Source: Palsa-465 sp963800475
GTDB taxonomy: Bacteria; Actinomycetota; Thermoleophilia; Solirubrobacterales; Solirubrobacteraceae
NCBI GenBank assembly: GCA_963800475.1
Contig: CAWDAZ010000002.1
Coordinates: 310,001-374,000, forward strand
DNA: 64,000 nucleotides
Direction of reading: 5' to 3'
Shown piece by piece: positions 16,075-24,323 of this stretch. Positions within the stretch are counted from its first letter, which is position 1; the number at the start of each line of letters is the position of its first letter. The notes under the pieces were generated by a model. It worked only from the letters and a program-made list of their open reading frames with translations, was not told where the DNA came from and searched no databases. A program made the translations under genes and the position numbers.

Positions 16075-17745
16075 ATGAGGAGACTTTCCAGATCGGCCCT
16101 GACGGCAGTCGTCGCGGTCGGGGCGGTCGTCGTGATCGCCGCGTGCGGCAGCTCGTCGAGCTCGTCGTCGTCCGGGAGCTCGGGCAGCGCCAAGAAGGGC
16201 GGCACCATCACGCTCGTGATGGGCACCGCCCCCGACTCGCTGGACCCCGGCTTCGGCTACACGACGCAGGCGGCCGAGCCCGACTGGCTCGCGTACACGG
16301 GCCTCGATACCTACGCGCACTCGAACGGCACCGCTGGGGGTCAGGTGATCCCGGGCCTGTGCTCGGCACTGCCCGTGGTCTCGGGCGGCGGTACGACCTA
16401 CACGTGCACGCTGCGCAAGGGACTCGTGTACTCGGACGGCAAGCCGGTCAAGGCGAGCGACTTCACGTACACGGTCGAGCGCGCGATCAAGATCCCTTGG
16501 GGCGGCTCTGGGCAGTTCATCACCGCCCAGATCGCCGGCGCAACGGACTACTCGAAGGGTAAGTCGAGCTCGATCAGCGGGATCACGACCGACAACTCCA
16601 CGGGCAAGATCACGATTCGCCTGAACGCTCCCTACGGCGCGTTCGACAACGTGCTCGCGTTCCCGTCACTAGGCCTGGTTCCGACGGGCACGCCGTTCAA
16701 GAACCTGCCCAACAACCCGCCCCCGGGTGTCGGGCCGTACATGATCACCAACATCGTCCCGAACGCGTCGTTCTCGCTGGTCCAGAACCCGCAGTGGTCG
16801 AAGATGAACATCCCGGGGATCCCCTCGGGCAACGTCAACGTCAACGTGAAGATCTCGTCGAACGTTGATTCGAACGCGTTGTCGGTGCTCAACAACACCG
16901 CCGACGTGTTCGACTGGGCGGACACGATCCCCGGCAGCCTGCTGCCGCAGATCCAGTCCCAGGCCTCGGACCGGTATCAGAAGAAGGTCATGAACTCGAT
17001 GTACTACGTGTTCTTGAACACCAAGGCCAAGCCGTTCTCGAGCCAGCTGGCCCGGGAGGCCGTGGTGACCGGTCTGAACCAGAACGCGATGAACCGGCTC
17101 GGGTCGGGCACGCTGATCCCCGGGTGCTACTTCCTGCCGCCGGGGATGGTCGGGCATCCGACCGCGCCGTGCCCGTACGGTGACCCCGCCAGCGGCGGGA
17201 ACATCACCAAGGCCAAGCAGCTGGTGCAGCAGTCGGGGATGGCCGGTCAGCCGGTCACGGTCTGGTCAGAGACGCGCTCGCCGCGTCAGCAGTGGATGAC
17301 GTACTACACGTCGTTCCTGAACCAGATCGGGTTCAAGGCGACCCAGAAGGTGATCGCCGACGCGAACTACTTCTCGACGATCGGGAACCTGAAGCTGAAT
17401 CCCCAGACCGGCTTCGCCGACTGGAACCAGGACTTCCCGAACCCGATCGACTTCTACCTGCTGCTGCAGGGGTCAGCGATCCTGCCGACGAACAACGAGA
17501 ACTTCGGGCAGGTCAACGATCCCCACATCAACAGCGAGTCGGACCGGCTCGGCAAGGTGCCCAGCACCCAGCTGAACTCGATCGCGACCGATTGGCAGAA
17601 CCTCGACGAGTACACCGCCAAGCAGGCGTACGCCGGCGTGTTCGGATACGAGACGTTCCCGGCGTTCACGTCAAACCGGATCTCGCAGAGCTACGTATTC
17701 CACACCGTCTACGGCTGGGATTGGAGCTCGTTCTCGTTGAAGTAG
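16075..17745 (+). CDS. peptide/oligopeptide ABC transporter substrate-binding lipoprotein (SBP_bac_5)
   Basis: 556 residues. Lipoprotein signal with lipobox VIAAC (Cys24), then a Ser/Gly linker. The mature part starts KKGGTITLVMGTAPDSLDPG, the standard opening of family 5 solute-binding proteins, and contains VYSDGKPVKASDFTYTVER and NQNAMNRLGSGTLIPG. It captures peptides (or other substrates such as nickel or sugars in some family members) and hands them to the permeases encoded just downstream. First gene of a five-gene operon. Two stem-loops separate it from the permease genes. Confidence 0.9.
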   Translation: MRRLSRSALTAVVAVGAVVVIAACGSSSSSSSSGSSGSAKKGGTITLVMGTAPDSLDPGFGYTTQAAEPDWLAYTGLDTYAHSNGTAGGQVIPGLCSALPVVSGGGTTYTCTLRKGLVYSDGKPVKASDFTYTVERAIKIPWGGSGQFITAQIAGATDYSKGKSSSISGITTDNSTGKITIRLNAPYGAFDNVLAFPSLGLVPTGTPFKNLPNNPPPGVGPYMITNIVPNASFSLVQNPQWSKMNIPGIPSGNVNVNVKISSNVDSNALSVLNNTADVFDWADTIPGSLLPQIQSQASDRYQKKVMNSMYYVFLNTKAKPFSSQLAREAVVTGLNQNAMNRLGSGTLIPGCYFLPPGMVGHPTAPCPYGDPASGGNITKAKQLVQQSGMAGQPVTVWSETRSPRQQWMTYYTSFLNQIGFKATQKVIADANYFSTIGNLKLNPQTGFADWNQDFPNPIDFYLLLQGSAILPTNNENFGQVNDPHINSESDRLGKVPSTQLNSIATDWQNLDEYTAKQAYAGVFGYETFPAFTSNRISQSYVFHTVYGWDWSSFSLK

Positions 17746-17758
17746 TCGACGCGACTTT

Positions 17759-17789
17759 CAGGCCTGCGGGGCCCGGCCCCGCGGGCCTG
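17759..17789 (+). terminator. strong stem-loop after the binding-protein gene (attenuating or RNA-stabilising)
   Basis: A 14-bp stem (17759-17772 with 17776-17789, one G-T wobble) around a 3-nt loop CCG, 13 nt after the binding-protein stop. No T run follows, so it is not a classic full terminator. Such hairpins between binding-protein and permease genes commonly protect the upstream message and lower downstream expression. Confidence 0.65.
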
Positions 17790-17803
17790 AGTCGCTACGC
17801 CTG

Positions 17804-17834
17804 CGGGCCGGGACGGCTACGCTGTCCCGGCCCG
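17804..17834 (+). other. second perfect stem-loop before the permease genes
   Basis: CGGGCCGGGAC (17804-17814) pairs perfectly with GTCCCGGCCCG (17824-17834) around a 9-nt loop. It ends 15 nt before the permease ATG and could mask its translation start or act with the first hairpin. The loop contains TACGCT (17817-17822), which could also be a -10 box. Confidence 0.55.
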
Positions 17835-17849
17835 ACGGCATCTCTGTGA

Positions 17850-18875
17850 ATGACGGCTACAGCTTCAACCGGCACCGAATTCTCTGACGAGTTTGCGAGT
17901 GCCCAGCTGGCCGAGTCCGGGGCGATTCCGGCCGGAACCGGGCCGTGGCGACTGGCGTGGCGGCGGCTGCGCCGCAACAAGACCGCGATGGGCTTCGGGA
18001 TCCTGTTCCTCCTGATCCTGGCACTCTGCCTGCTGGCGCCGGTCTACGCGCACGACGTCGCGCACATCGGCCCGGCGACCGAGAACATCGCGGGCGCCAC
18101 CAACAAGTGCCCGCCGACCTGCGTCAACGTGACCGGCGTCCCGGTCGGCCCGACCTGGACCGTCCACTACTTCTTCGGCGCCGACCGCAACGGTCGTGAC
18201 GTCGCCGTGCGGCTGCTGTACGGCGGCCGCAACTCGCTGGAGATCGGCTTCGTCGCGACGCTGATCACGATGGTGATGGCGCTGATCCTCGGCGTATTGA
18301 GCGGCTACTTCAGGGGCCCGCTGGATGGCGTCGTCAACCGGGCGCTCGACGTGATCTGGGCGTACCCCGCGGTGCTGCTCGGGGTCGCGCTGGGGACCGT
18401 ACTCGCCGTCGGCGGAATCGGGCCGCTGCACGGGACCTCGCTGCTGGTACCGGCGGTCGTGATCGGGATCGTCTATATCCCGTACGTCGCCAAGCCCGTG
18501 CGCGGGCAGGTGCTCGTGCTGCGTGAGCGCGAGTTCGTCGACGCCGCTCGTCAGCAGGGGCTCAGCAACTGGCGGATCATGTTCACCGAGGTGATGCCGA
18601 ACCTCGCGAGCACGATCATCGTGTTCATCCCGCTGATCCTCGCCAACGCGATCCTGCTCGAGGCCGCGCTGACGTACCTCGGCGCCGGAGTCCAGCCGCC
18701 GAACCCGTCCTGGGGGACGATGATCTCCGACGGGATCTCACAGATCCCGGCTGCCTTCCACGATGTACTCGTGCCCGGAATCATGCTCGTGCTGACGGTG
18801 CTGTCGATCAACGTGTTCGGCGACGGCCTGCGCGATGCGCTTGACCCGCGCGCCAAGGTCCGAATCGCCCACTAG
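17850..18875 (+). CDS. peptide ABC transporter permease (DppC/OppC type)
   Basis: 341 residues. After a soluble N-terminus come WRRLRRNKTAMGFGILFLL (first membrane helix, OppC_N domain), a periplasm-facing loop with FFGADRNGRDVAVRLLYGGRNS, typical of DppC, and five further helices. The coupling helix motif is REREFVDAARQQGLSNWRIM and the C-terminal signature is EAALTYLGAGVQPPNPSWGTM. It pairs with the DppB-type protein encoded next. No ribosome binding site is evident before ATG 17850; the hairpin just upstream may matter. The C gene precedes the B gene, the reverse of the usual dpp order. Confidence 0.9.
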   Translation: MTATASTGTEFSDEFASAQLAESGAIPAGTGPWRLAWRRLRRNKTAMGFGILFLLILALCLLAPVYAHDVAHIGPATENIAGATNKCPPTCVNVTGVPVGPTWTVHYFFGADRNGRDVAVRLLYGGRNSLEIGFVATLITMVMALILGVLSGYFRGPLDGVVNRALDVIWAYPAVLLGVALGTVLAVGGIGPLHGTSLLVPAVVIGIVYIPYVAKPVRGQVLVLREREFVDAARQQGLSNWRIMFTEVMPNLASTIIVFIPLILANAILLEAALTYLGAGVQPPNPSWGTMISDGISQIPAAFHDVLVPGIMLVLTVLSINVFGDGLRDALDPRAKVRIAH

Positions 18876-18877
18876 CC

Positions 18878-19828
18878 GTGGCCCGCTTCATCGTTCGCCG
18901 CCTGATCGCGATGGTCGCCGTGATGTTCGTGATCTCGCTGCTGACGTTCCTGATCTTTGAGGCGATCCCGAACGGCGACCCGGCGCGCCGGCTCGCCGGA
19001 CGCCTTGCGACCGCCAACGAGATCGCGTACATCCGGCATGAGTACGGCTTCGACCAGCCGCTCTACATCCAGTACGCGCGGATGATGAAGAACATCTTCA
19101 CCGGCCAGGTGTACTCCTACTACCAGGGTTTCAACGTGATCGACGAGGTCAAGCAGGGGCTCCCGGCGACGCTTTCGCTGGCGATCGGCGCGGGGATCCT
19201 CTGGCTGTTCACCTCGATCATCGTCGGCACCCTGGCAGCGGTGAGAGCCGGGCGAAACACCGACCGATTACTCACGGTCGCGTCGATGGTCGGCGTCTCG
19301 TTCCCGCCGTTCTTCCTCGGGGCGGTGCTGATCTACTACCTCGGCTACCAGCTCAACTGGTTCCCGTTAGGCGGGTATGTGAAGCTGACCGACGACCCGT
19401 GGCAGTGGTTCGTGCACATGGTGCTCCCGTGGTTCACGCTGTCGGTGCTGTTCGTCGGCTTCTACTCGCGCGTGCTGCGCTCGACGATCCTCGACACGAT
19501 CAACGAGGACTACGTGCGCACTGCGCGTGCCAAGGGCCTGTCGCAGAACCAGACGCTGCGGCGGCACGTGCTGCGCAACAGCCTGATCCCGATCATCACG
19601 CTGTTCGGACTCGATTTCGCCCAGGTGATCGGCGGCGGCGCGATCCTCACCGAGTCGATCTACAACCTGCACGGCATCGGACAGCTCGCCGCGGACGCGA
19701 TCGGCAGGCTCGACATCACGGTGATCATGGTGATTGTCCTGCTGACTGCGTTCTTCGTGGTCGCGCTCGCCGCGGTCGTCGACATCCTGTACGCGTTCCT
19801 CGACCCGCGGATCAGGATCGCGGCATGA
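18878..19828 (+). CDS. peptide ABC transporter permease (DppB/OppB type)
   Basis: 316 residues, GTG start 2 bases after the previous stop. Six predicted membrane helices, starting ARFIVRRLIAMVAVMFVISL, with the family features FDQPLYIQYARMM and LPATLSLAIGAG, the coupling-helix block EDYVRTARAKGLSQNQTLRRHVLRN, and the C-terminal GGGAILTESIYNLHGIGQL. It forms the membrane channel with the DppC-type partner. Its last codons overlap the first ATPase gene (ATGA). Confidence 0.9.
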   Translation: MARFIVRRLIAMVAVMFVISLLTFLIFEAIPNGDPARRLAGRLATANEIAYIRHEYGFDQPLYIQYARMMKNIFTGQVYSYYQGFNVIDEVKQGLPATLSLAIGAGILWLFTSIIVGTLAAVRAGRNTDRLLTVASMVGVSFPPFFLGAVLIYYLGYQLNWFPLGGYVKLTDDPWQWFVHMVLPWFTLSVLFVGFYSRVLRSTILDTINEDYVRTARAKGLSQNQTLRRHVLRNSLIPIITLFGLDFAQVIGGGAILTESIYNLHGIGQLAADAIGRLDITVIMVIVLLTAFFVVALAAVVDILYAFLDPRIRIAA

Positions 19829-20871
19829 GCGATCAGCTGCTCAAGGTCGACGACCTGCGGGTCTCGTTCGCGACCGAGGACGGGATCGTACGCGCGGTCG
19901 ACGGCGTCTCGTTCACGGTCAACAGCGGCGAGGTGGTGGCGATCGTCGGCGAGTCGGGGTCCGGCAAGTCGGTGACCGCGATGACGCTGATGGGGTTGAC
20001 GCGCGGTCCGAACGCGCAGTTCGAAGGGAGTGCGACGTTCGCGGGCACCGAGCTCGTGACCGCGTCGGAGAACGAGCTGCGAAAGATCCGCGGCGCCCAG
20101 ATCGCGATGGTCTTCCAGGACCCGATGAGCTCGCTCGACCCCGTGTACAAGATCGGCAGGCAGATCGTCGAGCAGATCCGCGTCCACGACCACCAGATCT
20201 CGAAGGCGCAGGCGTACGACCGCGCGATCGAGCTGCTCGAGCGGGTTGGGATCCCACGGGCGGCCGAGCGGATCAATTCATACCCGCATGAGTTCTCGGG
20301 CGGCATGCGCCAGCGGGTGATGATCGCGATGGCGCTGTCCAACGAGCCCAAGCTGCTGATCGCCGACGAGCCCACGACGGCGCTCGACGTGACAATTCAG
20401 GCGCAGATCCTCGAGGAGTTCAAGCGGCTGCGCCACGAGCGCGAGTCGGGTGTGATCCTCGTGACCCACGACCTCGGCGTGGTCGCGGACGTAGCCGACC
20501 GCGTCGTCGTGATGTACGCCGGTCGCGTGGTCGAGCAGGGGACCCTCGATCAGATCTTCTACGACCCGCAGCACCCCTACACGTGGGGCCTGCTCGGCTC
20601 GATCACCCGGGTCGACAGCGACCGCTCCGAGCGGCTGCTGGCGATCCCGGGGATGCCGCCGTCGCTGCTGAACCCGCCGCAGGGCTGCCACTTCCGGCCG
20701 CGTTGCCCGTTCGAGTTCGAGAAGTGCAAGGAGGTGCCGGACCTCACCTCGCGCCTCCCGGACGCGCCCGATCATGCGGACCGGTGCTGGCTCGAAGTCG
20801 CGAAGAAGCGCGAGCTCCGGCAGCTCGGCGACCAGATCGGGCTGCGCACCAAGGAGACGGTGATCGCGTGA
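19825..20871 (+). CDS. peptide ABC transporter ATP-binding protein (DppD/OppD type)
   Basis: 348 residues. Walker A GESGSGKS, Q-loop VFQDPMSSLDP, signature FSGGMRQR, Walker B LLIADEPTTALD and the H-loop VTHDLG are all intact. The C-terminal oligopeptide-transporter domain has the Cys pattern GCHFRPRCPFEFEKC. It hydrolyses ATP on the cytoplasmic side together with the DppF-type protein. ATG 19825 overlaps the permease stop and GTG 20868 of the next gene overlaps its stop, so translation is coupled. Confidence 0.93.
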   Translation: MSDQLLKVDDLRVSFATEDGIVRAVDGVSFTVNSGEVVAIVGESGSGKSVTAMTLMGLTRGPNAQFEGSATFAGTELVTASENELRKIRGAQIAMVFQDPMSSLDPVYKIGRQIVEQIRVHDHQISKAQAYDRAIELLERVGIPRAAERINSYPHEFSGGMRQRVMIAMALSNEPKLLIADEPTTALDVTIQAQILEEFKRLRHERESGVILVTHDLGVVADVADRVVVMYAGRVVEQGTLDQIFYDPQHPYTWGLLGSITRVDSDRSERLLAIPGMPPSLLNPPQGCHFRPRCPFEFEKCKEVPDLTSRLPDAPDHADRCWLEVAKKRELRQLGDQIGLRTKETVIA

Positions 20872-22007
20872 GCGTCGACGAGCCCGGGCAGCCCGAGCCC
20901 GCGGCCGCCGAGGCCGAGGGCGCGCCAGCCCAGAACGGCGCGCCACTGCTCGGGGTCGAGCACCTCAAGCTGCTGTTCCCGATCAAGTCCGGGGTGCTGA
21001 TCGACCGCAAGATCGGCGAGGTCCACGCGGTCGACGACGTCACGTTCGAGCTCAAGGAGGGGGAGACGCTGGGGATCGTCGGCGAGTCGGGGTGCGGCAA
21101 GACGACCCTGATCCGGACGCTCGTGCGGCTGCTCGATCCGACGGACGGAGCGATTCACTTCCGAGGCAGGGACATCACACACGCGGGGCGGAAGGAGCTC
21201 GGGCCGATCCGGCGCGAGATGCAGATGGTGTTCCAGGACCCCCAGGCCTCGCTCAACCCGCGCAAGCGCGTCATCCAGATCCTGACCACGCCGCTGAAGA
21301 TCCGCGGCGTACCGAAGGACAAGATCGCGGAGGAGTGCCGCACGCTGCTCGATCGCGTCGGGCTGTCGCCCGAGCACCTGAACCGCTTCCCGCACGAGTT
21401 TTCGGGGGGTCAGCGCCAGCGGATCGGGATCGCGCGTGCACTCGCGGTCTACCCGCGGCTGATCCTGCTCGACGAGCCCGTGTCCGCGCTCGACGTCTCG
21501 ATCCAGGCGCAGGTCATCAACCTGCTCGAGGAGCTCCAGGACGAGTTCGGCTTGTCCTACGTGTTCGTGGCGCACGATCTCAGTGTTGTCCGCCACGTCT
21601 CCGACCGGATCATCGTGATGTACCTCGGCAAGATCATGGAGGTCTCGCCCTCCGAGGAGCTGTACCACAAGCCGATCCACCCGTACACGACGGCGCTCCT
21701 GGGCGCGATTCCGATTCCCGACCCGCGCGAGAACCGCGAGCGCTCCCGGCCGATCATCAGCGGCGAGCCGCCGAGCCCGGTGCGGCCGCCGTCGGGCTGC
21801 CGGTTCCACACGCGCTGCCCGCGCGCGACCGACATCTGCAGGCGGGTGGAGCCGCAGCTGACCGAATACGCGGGTGGCCATCTGGCGGCGTGCCACCACC
21901 CCCAGAACGTCAGCGACAACGAGATCCGGGCCGCGACGCGCTCCGAGGCCTCGCCGTTTAGCTCCGGCGAGGACCCGCCGACCGCCGAGGAGCGCCCGGC
22001 GGCGTAA
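20868..22007 (+). CDS. peptide ABC transporter ATP-binding protein (DppF/OppF type)
   Basis: 379 residues from GTG 20868. Walker A GESGCGKT, Q-loop VFQDPQASLNP, signature FSGGQRQR, Walker B LILLDEPVSALD and the C-terminal Cys-containing GCRFHTRCPRATDIC are present. An N-terminal Ala/Glu/Pro-rich extension of about 25 residues and an acidic C-terminal tail flank the domain. It completes the transporter; no gene of the operon is missing. The operon ends here: the next start has its own promoter-like box. Confidence 0.93.
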   Translation: MSVDEPGQPEPAAAEAEGAPAQNGAPLLGVEHLKLLFPIKSGVLIDRKIGEVHAVDDVTFELKEGETLGIVGESGCGKTTLIRTLVRLLDPTDGAIHFRGRDITHAGRKELGPIRREMQMVFQDPQASLNPRKRVIQILTTPLKIRGVPKDKIAEECRTLLDRVGLSPEHLNRFPHEFSGGQRQRIGIARALAVYPRLILLDEPVSALDVSIQAQVINLLEELQDEFGLSYVFVAHDLSVVRHVSDRIIVMYLGKIMEVSPSEELYHKPIHPYTTALLGAIPIPDPRENRERSRPIISGEPPSPVRPPSGCRFHTRCPRATDICRRVEPQLTEYAGGHLAACHHPQNVSDNEIRAATRSEASPFSSGEDPPTAEERPAA

Positions 22008-22035
22008 ACACGCTTGCGGGGCCTCCGGGATCGTC

Positions 22036-22041
22036 TAGCCT
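22036..22041 (+). promoter_or_regulatory. -10-like box for the gene at 22052
   Basis: TAGCCT ends 10 nt before GTG 22052; no ribosome binding site in between. Confidence 0.4.
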
Positions 22042-22051
22042 CCGAGTTGGA

Positions 22052-22984
22052 GTGGGCAAGCGTTACGTCGGCGTTCTCGGTACGGCGATCGCACTGATCG
22101 TCGCCGGCGCCGCGCTCGCGCGGCCGCGGGTCGACCGGACGCATCCCGACACCGCCGATCGCAACACACTGATCACGCTGCGTGACGGCGTGCGCGCCGA
22201 TGCGAAGACGATGCTGCGCACGATCGCGCGTTGTGAGCACTCCGTGCCCGACCCCTATGGTGCCGGCCGGACGGAGTTCAACCAGTGCCTGGAGCCGCTG
22301 CTCAACCAGGACCTCTACAAGTCCCGATTCGAGCCGGCAATGATGGTCGGGGTGCTGCGCGACCTGGCGCCGGGACGGTGCGCGGCGCTGGCCTCGGGAG
22401 TAATGAACGTGATCTCGGAGCTTGGCAACGAGGCCGAGACGTGGATCGGCGACGCCGAGAACCCCGACCGGTCGGCGGCTGCGCTCGAGCAGGCGGACGC
22501 GCACGACATGCGCTCGATCGCGACTGGGATCATCAAGCTCGCGTCGGCTCGCGGCTGGAAGACCGCCTGCAGCGCGAGGCCCTATCAGCCCTCCGAGCAT
22601 CACGCGCGACGGGCTCGCCAGGATCACACGCGCTATTTCCAGATCGCGAGCCGAAGCGGGCGGGCGCGCAGGCTGAGCGCCCAGGCGACGACGATCGCGG
22701 CCAGGCCGGCGGCGAACACGAGCCAGGCCACCACGCTGGTCGAGCCGCGGCTCGGCGTTGTCACGGCGCCCGCGCTCGGGGTCGGCAGCGGATGGCCAGA
22801 CGCGGCCGCGACGCGCTGGATCGTGCTCAGCGCGACCACGCCGAGCCGGCCGGTGTCGTTCGCCGGCGCGATCGCGGCCAGGGCGGCCGTCGCTGCCGGC
22901 GCTGTACCGCCCGTGGCGTACAGCCCGGAGCCGTCGGGCATCACCACCAACACCTGGCCGCGGTACACGAGGGACAGCTCCTGA
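22052..22984 (+). CDS. hypothetical secreted protein; 3' third overlaps an opposite gene
   Basis: GTG 22052 opens a signal peptide (GKRYVGVLGTAIALIVAGAALA) followed by a mostly helical domain to about residue 175 (RTIARCEHSVPD, GRTEFNQCLEPLLNQD, ETWIGDAENPDRSAAALEQADAHD). The frame then stays open through 22984, antisense to the DPASD gene at 22633-23292. The last 117 or so codons read as Arg/Ala-rich noise and are probably not a selected domain. Either the protein really has this tail, giving a 352-base tail-to-tail overlap, or a base error hides the true stop near 22620. Two Cys in the mature domain could pair. Function unknown. Confidence 0.55.
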   Translation: MGKRYVGVLGTAIALIVAGAALARPRVDRTHPDTADRNTLITLRDGVRADAKTMLRTIARCEHSVPDPYGAGRTEFNQCLEPLLNQDLYKSRFEPAMMVGVLRDLAPGRCAALASGVMNVISELGNEAETWIGDAENPDRSAAALEQADAHDMRSIATGIIKLASARGWKTACSARPYQPSEHHARRARQDHTRYFQIASRSGRARRLSAQATTIAARPAANTSQATTLVEPRLGVVTAPALGVGSGWPDAAATRWIVLSATTPSRPVSFAGAIAARAAVAAGAVPPVAYSPEPSGITTNTWPRYTRDSS

Positions 22985-23292
22985 CCGAGGAACCGCGCGT
23001 ACAGTGCGGGCCGCTGCCAGAGTTCGGTGACCGAGCCGAGGTCGGTCGGCGAAGCGATGATCGCGACGCGCAGCGACAGCCCTCGCGCGCGAGCGGAGCC
23101 GAGCAGCGACTCCAGCTGCGCCTGGCGCGCAGGCTGGAGCCCTGCGTCGGCGGGGAGGAACAGTGACTGCTCAGCGAGCACATCGCTGGCCGGATCGCCG
23201 TCGGCGAGCGCTGCGGCGGGGGCGCAGGCGAGCGCGACGGCCGCTGCGATCACGGCCAGGGCGCCGCGCGACAATCTGGATCGATGCTCCAC
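22633..23292 (-). CDS. secreted DPASD-domain protein, membrane-anchored
   Basis: 219 residues from GTG 23292, supported by TAGACT ending 7 nt upstream. Signal peptide ending in ALA, then ADGDPASDVLAEQSLF. The domain includes LRVAIIASPTDLGSVTELWQ, ALYARFLGQEL, VLVVMPDGSGLY and ends around residue 165; a single membrane helix near the C-terminus (VVAWLVFAAGLAAIVVAWAL) anchors it. The pattern weakly recalls TPM-domain envelope proteins. Paralogues are at 7616-8913 (fused to SCO1) and 29174-29818 (next to SCO1). Role unknown; the neighbourhood suggests copper or oxidase assembly. Its coding start overlaps the divergent gene by 9 bases. Confidence 0.75.
   Translation of the reverse strand: MEHRSRLSRGALAVIAAAVALACAPAAALADGDPASDVLAEQSLFLPADAGLQPARQAQLESLLGSARARGLSLRVAIIASPTDLGSVTELWQRPALYARFLGQELSLVYRGQVLVVMPDGSGLYATGGTAPAATAALAAIAPANDTGRLGVVALSTIQRVAAASGHPLPTPSAGAVTTPSRGSTSVVAWLVFAAGLAAIVVAWALSLRARPLRLAIWK
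23270..23275 (+). promoter_or_regulatory. -10-like box for the gene at 23284, inside the opposite coding region
   Basis: GACAAT ends 8 nt before ATG 23284. It lies within the first codons of the minus-strand DPASD gene. Confidence 0.4.
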
Positions 23293-24312
23293 TCGCGCCA
23301 GTCTAGGTGCCGGGGACTGACAGCCCTCACGGTGGTGCTGGCGCTGGGAGCGCTCCCGGCGAGCGCCGACGCCCACGGCCCAATCGCGCCGATCGCGAGC
23401 AGCTATGTGGCTCGGATCTCGAGCGCGCCGGCGAGCGTCGCAGCCAAGGTCGTCGATGGTGATCAGCGGATCTGGCTCGACGCCAGCCGCGTAGACCGCG
23501 TGGTCGTATTCGACTATCGCGGCGAGCCGTATCTGCTGTTCACCCCCGGCGGTGTCGCCGTCAACCACAACTCGGCGATGTACTACCTCAACCAGAGCCC
23601 CGCCCAACGTCCCCCGCCCGGCCTGAGTCCGGCTGAACCACCGAGCTGGCATCAAGTGACGAGCGCCCGCCAGTTCTCATGGCACGACGGGCGGCTGCAC
23701 GCGCTTGCCTCGGTGGCGCTGTCGCCCGGACAACTGTTCGCGGGAAGCTGGCGGATCCCGCTGTTTGTGGACGGCCGGCAAACCCAGATCACGGGCGGTC
23801 TGTGGCACGCCGACAACCCCTCGCCGGTGTGGTTCTGGCCGATCGTCGTGCTGCTGGCGTGCGCGATCGCCGCGGGGCGGGTCGACAGCCGGCGCCTCGA
23901 CACCGTCGTAACGGGTGGCCTCGCGGTGCTCGCGCTGGCCGGGACCGCGACGCTGGCCCTCGGCAACCAGCTATACGGCCGCCCGCAGCTCGTCGCGGGG
24001 CAGCTCGTGGTCCTCGGGCTAGTGCTCGCGTTCGTGCTCTACGGCCTGGTCGGGATCCTGGTCCGGCGTGCGGGCGGATTCCTTCAATTCGTGATCGCTT
24101 TCGTCGCGCTATGGGCGGGCGCAGCATCACTCCCGGTCCTGCTCAGCGGGTTCGTGTTGATGGCCGTGCCGGCATTCGTGGCCCGAGTCGCAGTCGTGCT
24201 CGCGCTCGGATGCGGGGGCGGATTGTTCGTGATGGTGCTGCTCCGGACAGACGGAGTTGACGACGCGGGAGCGCCCGCGGCGGATGGTGTCGCCGAGGCG
24301 GCCGTCCGGTAG
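23284..24312 (+). CDS. secreted/membrane protein with N-terminal extracytoplasmic domain and about 5 membrane helices
   Basis: 342 residues. Signal peptide (LTALTVVLALGALPASADAHG), an outside domain of about 140 residues (YVARISSAPASVAAKVVDGDQRIWLD, FDYRGEPYLLFTPGGVAVN, SWHDGRLHALASVALSPGQ, GGLWHADNPSPVWFWP), then membrane helices to the C-terminus. The mature protein would start at HGPIAP; an exposed N-terminal His is a feature of several copper-binding proteins (inference). I know no named family. It heads the plus-strand copper-like cluster; the next ORF starts 11 bases on. Confidence 0.65.
   Translation: MLHSRQSRCRGLTALTVVLALGALPASADAHGPIAPIASSYVARISSAPASVAAKVVDGDQRIWLDASRVDRVVVFDYRGEPYLLFTPGGVAVNHNSAMYYLNQSPAQRPPPGLSPAEPPSWHQVTSARQFSWHDGRLHALASVALSPGQLFAGSWRIPLFVDGRQTQITGGLWHADNPSPVWFWPIVVLLACAIAAGRVDSRRLDTVVTGGLAVLALAGTATLALGNQLYGRPQLVAGQLVVLGLVLAFVLYGLVGILVRRAGGFLQFVIAFVALWAGAASLPVLLSGFVLMAVPAFVARVAVVLALGCGGGLFVMVLLRTDGVDDAGAPAADGVAEAAVR
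23300..23305 (-). promoter_or_regulatory. -10-like box for the DPASD gene, inside the divergent coding region
   Basis: TAGACT on the minus strand ends 7 nt before GTG 23292. It lies within codons 6-8 of the plus-strand gene at 23284. Confidence 0.45.
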
Positions 24313-24315
24313 CGT
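24310..24315 (+). promoter_or_regulatory. -10-like box for the membrane protein at 24324
   Basis: TAGCGT ends 8 nt before ATG 24324 and begins with the stop codon of the previous gene. There is no Shine-Dalgarno sequence. Confidence 0.35.
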
Positions 24316-24323
24316 TCTGCTCG

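Noticed and set aside
17759..17789. Reading the first hairpin as a full intrinsic terminator of a monocistronic binding-protein gene
   Set aside because: There is no T run, and the permease and ATPase genes downstream clearly belong to the same transporter.
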